DNA of 64,000 nt from Methanococcus voltae PS (GTDB lineage Archaea; AGJL01; Methanococci; Methanococcales; Methanococcaceae): the NCBI RefSeq assembly GCF_024807035.1, contig NZ_JANUCQ010000004.1, positions 62,001 through 126,000 on the forward strand, given 5' to 3'. Made by a program: the position numbers and the translations under genes. Below are positions 58,075 to 64,000 of this stretch, one piece after another (the stretch's first letter is position 1; the number at the start of each line of letters is the position of its first letter). Below the pieces are notes generated by a model, which saw nothing but the letters and a program-made list of their open reading frames with translations, was not told the origin of the DNA and did no database searches.

Positions 58075-59415
58075 ATGGCTGAAAAGATTTTTAAAGACAT
58101 CATGTGCCCCGTATGTGGTGGTACTTGTGATGACATTGAAATCGTCTGGGATGAAGAGAATAGAAAAATTGAAGTAAGGAACGCTTGTAAAATGGGTGCA
58201 GCTAAATTTAACGAGATAGTTAGTCACCACAGGATTATGAGCCCTTTAATCGCAGACAAGGAAAAAGCAGAAAAAAGAGAAGCAGAATGGGACGAAGCAT
58301 TGACCAAAGCTGCTGAAATATTAGCAAACGCTAAAAGACCTTTATTATTCATGGGAGCAGAAACCTCCTGTGAAGCAATGACTGTAGGATTACACATGGG
58401 AGAATACCTTGGCGGTATTGTAGACTCCAATTCCACAATATGACACGGCCCTTCCTTAATGGGAGTTCAAGAAGCTGGTAAACCTGGTTCAACAGCAGGG
58501 GAGACCAAGAACAGAGCCGACTTGATAATATATTGGGGAACCAATCCTATGGACTCAATGCCAAGACATTTATCAAGGTATGCAGTATTCCCAAGAGGAT
58601 ACTTTACAGAAAAAGGTAGAAACGACAGAAAAGTTATTACTGTCGACCCAAGAAGGTCAGCTACCGCACAAGCATCTGACTTGCACGTTCAGTTGAAACC
58701 TAATTCCGATTACGAATTGTTCTCAGCTTTACTCGTAGCAGTTAGGGGAAAAAGACCACATAAAAGTATAGAACAGGTAACTGGTGTACCTGTTGATACA
58801 ATTATGGAAATGGCAGCTATGATGAAAAAAGCTAAATTCGGTTCAATTTACGGCGGTTTAGGTCTAGCTTCATCATACGGTAAACACAGAAACATTGAAT
58901 GTGTTATGACCTTAGTAAAAGAATTACAAAGATACACTAAATTTACCATTGGTTTAATCAGAGGACACTGTAATGTTGCAGGATTTAACGTTCTTGCTTC
59001 GTACTTATACGGTTTCCCATTCGGTATCGACTTTTCAAGAGGATACCCTAGATATAACCCAGGGGAATTTACTACAAACGACTTGTTGAGAGAAAAAGAA
59101 GTTGATGCTGTACTTGTAATGTGTGCTGACTTAGGTGCCCACTTACCACAGGACTCATCAAAGTATTTAAACAAAATACCAGTTGTATGTTTAGATATTG
59201 CTCCTTGTCCAACAACTTCAACAGCAAACGTTGTATTGCCTGGTGTTATCGATGCAATTGAATGTAACGGTACATTCTATAGATTCGATGAAATACCAAT
59301 GCACTACAGACCATTTGCTGAATCTCCATTCCCATACACCAAAAGCAACGAAGACACTATGAAACAATTGTTTGCTAAGGTAAAAGAGATTAAAGAAGGA
59401 CAACCAAATCTATAA
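58075..59415 (+). CDS. fwuB: Formylmethanofuran dehydrogenase subunit B, selenocysteine-containing (FwuB type)
   Basis: 446 aa reading through TGA 58441-58443 as U123: SNSTI-U-HGPSLMGVQEAGKPG. The Cys of other FwdB proteins occupies this site and binds W or Mo. The N-terminal [4Fe-4S] site is CPVCGGTCDD plus NACKMG. Later GLIRGHCNVAGFNV and VLVMCADLGAHLPQDSSKYL fit the family. It reduces CO2 to formate for subunit A. Last gene of the operon; Shine-Dalgarno AGGTGAAAT. No hairpin resembling a SECIS in the 167 nt before the convergent gene. Confidence 0.95.
58441..58443 (+). other. fwuB: Selenocysteine UGA codon of fwuB
   Basis: In-frame TGA between STI and HGPSLMG, the metal-ligand position. 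Continued homology on both sides excludes a pseudogene. Confidence 0.93.
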
Positions 59416-59449
59416 AAAAATAATTGATAAATTAAATTTCAATTATTTA

Positions 59450-59468
59450 CTTAATTTTTATTTTTTTA
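59450..59468 (+). terminator. T-rich tract after fwuB
   Basis: T5 and T8 runs 35-50 nt after the stop. Usual archaeal termination signal. Confidence 0.4.
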
Positions 59469-59582
59469 GATTATTTTCAAAATAATATATCAATTTTAAC
59501 AAATTATTTTAAAAATATTTAATATATAAAAAAAGTATTTTTATTAGCTTATATTTTATTATATCATTACTATATTTTATTA

Positions 59583-60548
59583 TTATTTAAAAGTTGAATT
59601 TCCTTTTATTAATCCTTTAAAGAATCCATAGGAAATTAAACAATGGAATAGGAACAATAATATAGGTAAAGCTATGTATAAAGGTTCTCGAGTCTTAATT
59701 AATAATCTAATCGTATCAATTAATATGGCCATAATATAAATAAATATCAATAATCCTGTTATAATTATGGATAATAGCATAAATAAAAATCCGAACGGAA
59801 ACAGCCATAATATATTAAAATAACCCTTTCTAATCATTAAACCTTTTGCAGCTCCATAACTTATGGTTTGTTTTATGAATTTTTTTACACTCGAACGTGT
59901 ATAATAAGAGCTAACTATATTTGGATTAGTATATAATTTAAAACCTTCTTTTATAAGATGTAAGTTAAATTCAAAGTCCTGACCAGTTATAAAATCAGTG
60001 TCAAACAAAATTTCACTTTCTTTTATCATTTTGGTGTCATACATACCATAAACTACAGTATTTGAGAAAAATCCTTCTTTTGCATACCAAAAGGAACTAC
60101 CGCCCGATAAAGGTGTAGAGTAAATAACTTTTGCAATTTCAGCGCTCATATTTTCGGATATCTTGTTTATAATACCCCCAACACCCGCAAGTTTTGGTTC
60201 TTCTTTTTTTATTCTTTGATATGTCTCTATGTTATTTTTTAAAAAATCCTGTTCAGGATATGCATGTGCCCCAAAAATTATAAAAAAATCCCCATTTGCG
60301 TTTTTAATTCCTTCGTTAAATGCGTAGACCTGCTTACGCTTTTCATTTGTATAAATCTTTATATTTTCAAAATTATGCTTTTTTTGTAACTCTTTAATTA
60401 CGTCTAATGTTTTATCAGTACTTTTTCCATCAAAAATTAGTATTTCATAATTTTCTTTTGGATAATCTTGATTAAACCAATTTTCGAGACATTTTGTAAT
60501 ATATTTTTCTTCATTGAACGTAGGAATTATTATTGAAATAAAATTCAT
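59583..60548 (-). CDS. Glycosyltransferase family 2 (membrane-associated)
   Basis: 321 aa. GT-A start SIIIPTFNEEKYITKCLENWF, DGKSTDKTLDVI and GANGDFFIIFGAHAYP (metal-binding region; H in place of the usual DxD is notable), then two or three C-terminal membrane helices. It transfers sugar to a lipid or glycan chain, for example for N-glycan or cell-envelope synthesis. Start ATG after AAGGT. Confidence 0.8.
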   Translation of the reverse strand: MNFISIIIPTFNEEKYITKCLENWFNQDYPKENYEILIFDGKSTDKTLDVIKELQKKHNFENIKIYTNEKRKQVYAFNEGIKNANGDFFIIFGAHAYPEQDFLKNNIETYQRIKKEEPKLAGVGGIINKISENMSAEIAKVIYSTPLSGGSSFWYAKEGFFSNTVVYGMYDTKMIKESEILFDTDFITGQDFEFNLHLIKEGFKLYTNPNIVSSYYTRSSVKKFIKQTISYGAAKGLMIRKGYFNILWLFPFGFLFMLLSIIITGLLIFIYIMAILIDTIRLLIKTREPLYIALPILLFLFHCLISYGFFKGLIKGNSTFK

Positions 60549-60590
60549 AGTATTACCTTTTTATTTTTATTTCTTCTTTTTTTCTTAATT

Positions 60591-61346
<756 letters not shown>

Positions 61347-61522
61347 AATCTAACCAATCTAACCTTTTAATTTCCTATACCTATCATATTCTTTTAAATT
61401 ATATATTAAATTATAGGATATAATTTTAAAAATAAGATAAAAATAAAAGTAAATAAAATAATAAAATAATAAAATAATAAAAATTTAATAATAAAATAAT
61501 GGAATAAAAAAATAAAATAAAA

Positions 61523-62956
61523 TTAATTATTTTCTTTTTCTTCAAAAACTAATGCGTAATTGCAAATATGTAAATCAACGTTTCCTTCTTCAGCCAAATT
61601 TTTTAAATGGAATCCTTTTTTGGCAGTTTCAATGATTAAATCTTGATTATCGCCTTTACAAGTACCAATATCTAAAATTATCCTTTTTGAATTTAAACCG
61701 GAGTTATTAACGCTTTTAATTCTAGCATTTAATACCTGTGCCTTACAATCTGAACATTTTGTACAGTTTAGAGTTTTTCCTTGTGCTTCCAAACATATGT
61801 TTTCAGGTCTAATACTAAAATATATGTCATAATCGTTATTTAATGAAGTTATAAGTTTACCATATCCGTTATTCTCGGTTATATCTGCGTTTAAATCAAT
61901 ATTTTTAATATTTAGTGAATCTAAGGAGTTTACCCGATTTGAAGAATATAGTCCATTTAAACTACATAAGCTATTTAAACTATCCAATAGTTTTTTTCGC
62001 GGAATTTTGACGCATAATGATTTACTTTTAAAAATTATTTCATTGTCATCAATATAGAATTTTCCATTATAGATATTTTTGAAGCCCATAAATTTTGCCA
62101 CATATGTATTAATTGGTTGTTCCAAAATATCATCTAACGTACCAAATTGCTCAATTCGTCCATTTTTAATAACACCCAAGTGCTTTGAAAGTACTATTGC
62201 TTCATTGAAGTCGTGAGTAACGTGTATAAAGCAAGTATCAAGTTTTTCATGGATTTCCTTTAAATCGTATAATAATTTATCATAAGTCAATTTATCTATT
62301 GAACTCAATGGTTCATCTAATAAAACTACTTTTGGATTCATTGAAAGCGTCATTGCAAGGGCTACCCTTTGCTTCTCTCCAGAACTTAAATTAGCCGGTT
62401 TTCTATCTAATGTGTGCTCTATTTTTAGTAATTTTGCAATATTTTCAATTTTTTTATCTGTTTTTGACTTAATATCTTTTTTAGATTTTAATTTATTTTT
62501 CATTTTTTCAAAATAACCTAATGATTTTGAATTTTTTTCATTATCGTTATTTTTATCGTTATTTCCCTTATCTTCTCGAGTATGGATTTTAAAGTCTTCG
62601 GGATTCTGCATCTCTTTTATAGCCATGTCATTATAAGTATCTGCATATAATGCCTCTAAGGTATGTTTATATCCAAAACCTATGTTTTCTCGTACTGTGA
62701 GGTGAGGAAATAAGTAGTTACCGTTACAGAGCAGTATTTTTCGCTTGTTTATTTCTTTATTGGTTATATCTTCGCCATCTAAAAATATACTGCCTTCGTC
62801 AGGTTCTCTAAAACCTGCCAATAATTCCAATAATGTTGTTTTACCACTACCACTTAAACCCACCAATACACAATAATCATGGTCTTCTATTTCTAAATTA
62901 TTAATTGTTAGGGTAAAGTCGGACAATTTCTTTTTTAAATTCTTTATTTGTATCAT
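61523..62956 (-). CDS. Molybdate/tungstate-type ABC transporter ATP-binding protein with insertion
   Basis: 477 aa from ATG 62956 (MIQIKNLKKK), 6 nt after GGTG. Walker A GLSGSGKTT, signature LSSGEKQRVALAMTLSMNP, Walker B VVLLDEPLSSID, H-switch VTHD. Compared with ModC/WtpC (~350 aa) there is a ~80-residue Lys/Asn/Asp-rich insertion between the Walker A and signature halves, and the C-terminal regulatory part has a SLNSLCSLNG-type repeat and CTKCSDC (C-x2-C-x2-C), which could sense metal or redox state. The membrane and binding-protein genes are not in the window. Confidence 0.78.
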   Translation of the reverse strand: MIQIKNLKKKLSDFTLTINNLEIEDHDYCVLVGLSGSGKTTLLELLAGFREPDEGSIFLDGEDITNKEINKRKILLCNGNYLFPHLTVRENIGFGYKHTLEALYADTYNDMAIKEMQNPEDFKIHTREDKGNNDKNNDNEKNSKSLGYFEKMKNKLKSKKDIKSKTDKKIENIAKLLKIEHTLDRKPANLSSGEKQRVALAMTLSMNPKVVLLDEPLSSIDKLTYDKLLYDLKEIHEKLDTCFIHVTHDFNEAIVLSKHLGVIKNGRIEQFGTLDDILEQPINTYVAKFMGFKNIYNGKFYIDDNEIIFKSKSLCVKIPRKKLLDSLNSLCSLNGLYSSNRVNSLDSLNIKNIDLNADITENNGYGKLITSLNNDYDIYFSIRPENICLEAQGKTLNCTKCSDCKAQVLNARIKSVNNSGLNSKRIILDIGTCKGDNQDLIIETAKKGFHLKNLAEEGNVDLHICNYALVFEEKENN

Positions 62957-62983
62957 TAAAACACCGATTACTGCATTTATCAA

Positions 62984-63208
62984 ATTAATTAACTTATTTT
63001 ACGTTTTAATTGCCATTATTTTTATTATTTTTATTATTTTTATTATGGTACATTATACTATGTTATTCGTATTATTTGTATATTTCAGTAAAGCTAATTG
63101 TAAATTTTAAAAATTATAATTATGAATTCCACGTATTCCTTTAAAATGAAAAGTTATAATAAAATATATAGATTAGGAGGTAGGAATATAATAATAGTTA
63201 AGGGGCAA
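62984..63208. other. 225-bp intergenic region
   Basis: Between two minus-strand genes. Includes repeated TTTTTATTA at about 63018-63045. A short plus-strand reading frame from 63122 overlaps the DUF364 gene and is not supported. Confidence 0.4.
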
Positions 63209-63988
63209 TTATTCACTACCGTATGCGCAAAATCGTTCTATAGGGTATATTTTAGCGAAACCTGCTACTGTTGTACCGTAAAAAATTATTTTCTTACCGT
63301 ATTTCTCAGCTAAATTTATTAACTCAATTATAGTGCCGTTTGCTGTTGTACTACCGGTAGCAAGTACTACGTCAGAGTTTTTTATTAAATATTCGTTCAT
63401 ATCAGCGTGCATAACAAATATTCCGTTTTTCATCCTTCCAATATTATTTACGTCTAAATCTGTGTTCATAACATTTTCAGCACCAAAAGTCTTGACCATT
63501 TGTTTAATTATGGCAGGATGGTATCCAATAATTCCTATTTTTAGAATGTCGTCATCTGTATAATTATATGTCTTTATAAGATATTTTGATAAATCTTTAG
63601 CACACTTTTCAGGGTCGGAACCTTCGCAATGTTTTGTCCTATCGGTTTTTTTCAAGTGCTCCATCACTGCATTGAAAGTTGCGAGTATCTTTTGATTATC
63701 GCCAGATTCGATTACTTCTAAAATTGTACCATTGAATTCAGCGAGGTTTTCCAAAGTTGTGAACGCGTCACCAACAGAATTTTTAAAGAATGCACGTAAT
63801 AAAAATTCTTTACCATTTAAAAGGGGGTAATCTTTAACGTTTTTAGTATCTAAATTTACATCTATTGGTTTTATTTCAATTTCTTCGTTTAAAAGATTGT
63901 TCTCTTCGCATAATTTTATCAATATTTCTTTTAAAGCTTTTTGCAAATCAAAATTTTCATCTTTTATTTGAGGGGTTTCAAGTTTCAT
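63209..63988 (-). CDS. DUF364 family protein (putative metal chelation)
   Basis: 259 aa, complete; a GGTATTATT Shine-Dalgarno lies at the very edge. The C-terminal part has IGIIGYHPAIIKQMVKTFGAENV, DVVLATGSTTANGTIIELINLAEKYGKKIIFYGTTVAG, typical of DUF364/PF04016. The N-terminus adds an enolase-N-like domain. Members often sit near metal transporters, as here beside the ABC ATPase; molybdenum, tungsten or another metal could be the ligand. Confidence 0.75.
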   Translation of the reverse strand: MKLETPQIKDENFDLQKALKEILIKLCEENNLLNEEIEIKPIDVNLDTKNVKDYPLLNGKEFLLRAFFKNSVGDAFTTLENLAEFNGTILEVIESGDNQKILATFNAVMEHLKKTDRTKHCEGSDPEKCAKDLSKYLIKTYNYTDDDILKIGIIGYHPAIIKQMVKTFGAENVMNTDLDVNNIGRMKNGIFVMHADMNEYLIKNSDVVLATGSTTANGTIIELINLAEKYGKKIIFYGTTVAGFAKIYPIERFCAYGSE

Positions 63989-64000
63989 AATAATACCATC

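Noticed and set aside
58441-58458. Apparent stop splitting fwuB into two genes
   Set aside because: The TGA lies at the metal-ligand residue (STI-U-HGPSLMG), and the frame continues without a shift. It is selenocysteine.

Overview
This window is AT-rich archaeal DNA. It reads as a chromosomal segment of a mesophilic methanogen of the genus Methanococcus; M. voltae or a close relative is my best guess, but the sequence alone does not prove the species. The evidence is the gene content: F420-type formate dehydrogenase, tungsten-type formylmethanofuran dehydrogenase, CfbC for coenzyme F430, methanogenesis marker proteins 12 and 14, 2-oxoisovalerate:ferredoxin oxidoreductase, archaeal ProRS and proteasome beta subunit, class III (QxSxE) pilin signals, an S-layer-like surface protein, and two in-frame UGA (selenocysteine) codons. 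GGTG/GGTGA ribosome-binding sites occur throughout, and TTG or GTG starts are frequent. I see no rRNA, tRNA, CRISPR array or insertion sequence.

Layout. 1-2606: a radical SAM/SPASM/TPR enzyme (cut by the left edge) preceded by a chagasin-like protein carrying twelve Tyr-Gly-type repeats, six of them strict C-x-x-K-Y-G-x-P units. This looks like an undescribed peptide-modification system and is the main finding. 2.8-6.1 kb: cfbC and two tandem duplicated methyltransferases. 6.6-9.9 kb: fdhAB, with fdhA read through a UGA. 10.5-13.8 kb: a Cys-rich methyltransferase-like protein and an XPD/DinG-type helicase. 14-17.8 kb: two pilin-like proteins flanking a MarR regulator and an EppA-like prepilin peptidase; a third paralogous pilin lies at 26.5-27.1 kb. 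18-28.8 kb: MATE exporter, MsrA, EFR1-type ferredoxin, transglutaminase-like membrane protein, marker 14, biotin synthase and APC permease. 29-34.7 kb: vorCBA, an acyl-CoA synthetase and an XRE-cupin regulator, all on the minus strand. 35-40.4 kb: a metal-chelate type ABC transporter with DJ-1 and FmdE-like genes. 40.7-45.6 kb: proS, psmB, a DUF354 protein and marker 12. 45.8-52.9 kb: a large beta-helix/S-layer protein, small transporters, a ferritin-like protein and Thi4. 54-59.4 kb: the formylmethanofuran dehydrogenase operon (FmdE-like, FwdA, an FwdC-FwdD fusion, selenocysteine FwuB). 59.6-64 kb: two family 2 glycosyltransferases, a molybdate/tungstate-type ABC ATPase and a DUF364 protein.

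Together the genes serve hydrogen/formate methanogenesis (Fdh supplies F420H2; Fwu fixes CO2; CfbC makes F430; metal transport feeds W/Mo enzymes), amino-acid or acid assimilation (Vor, acyl-CoA synthetase, acetate permease) and a pilus/S-layer surface programme. Several intergenic regions hold perfect inverted repeats next to TATA boxes. I could not find a canonical SECIS hairpin beside either selenocysteine gene.
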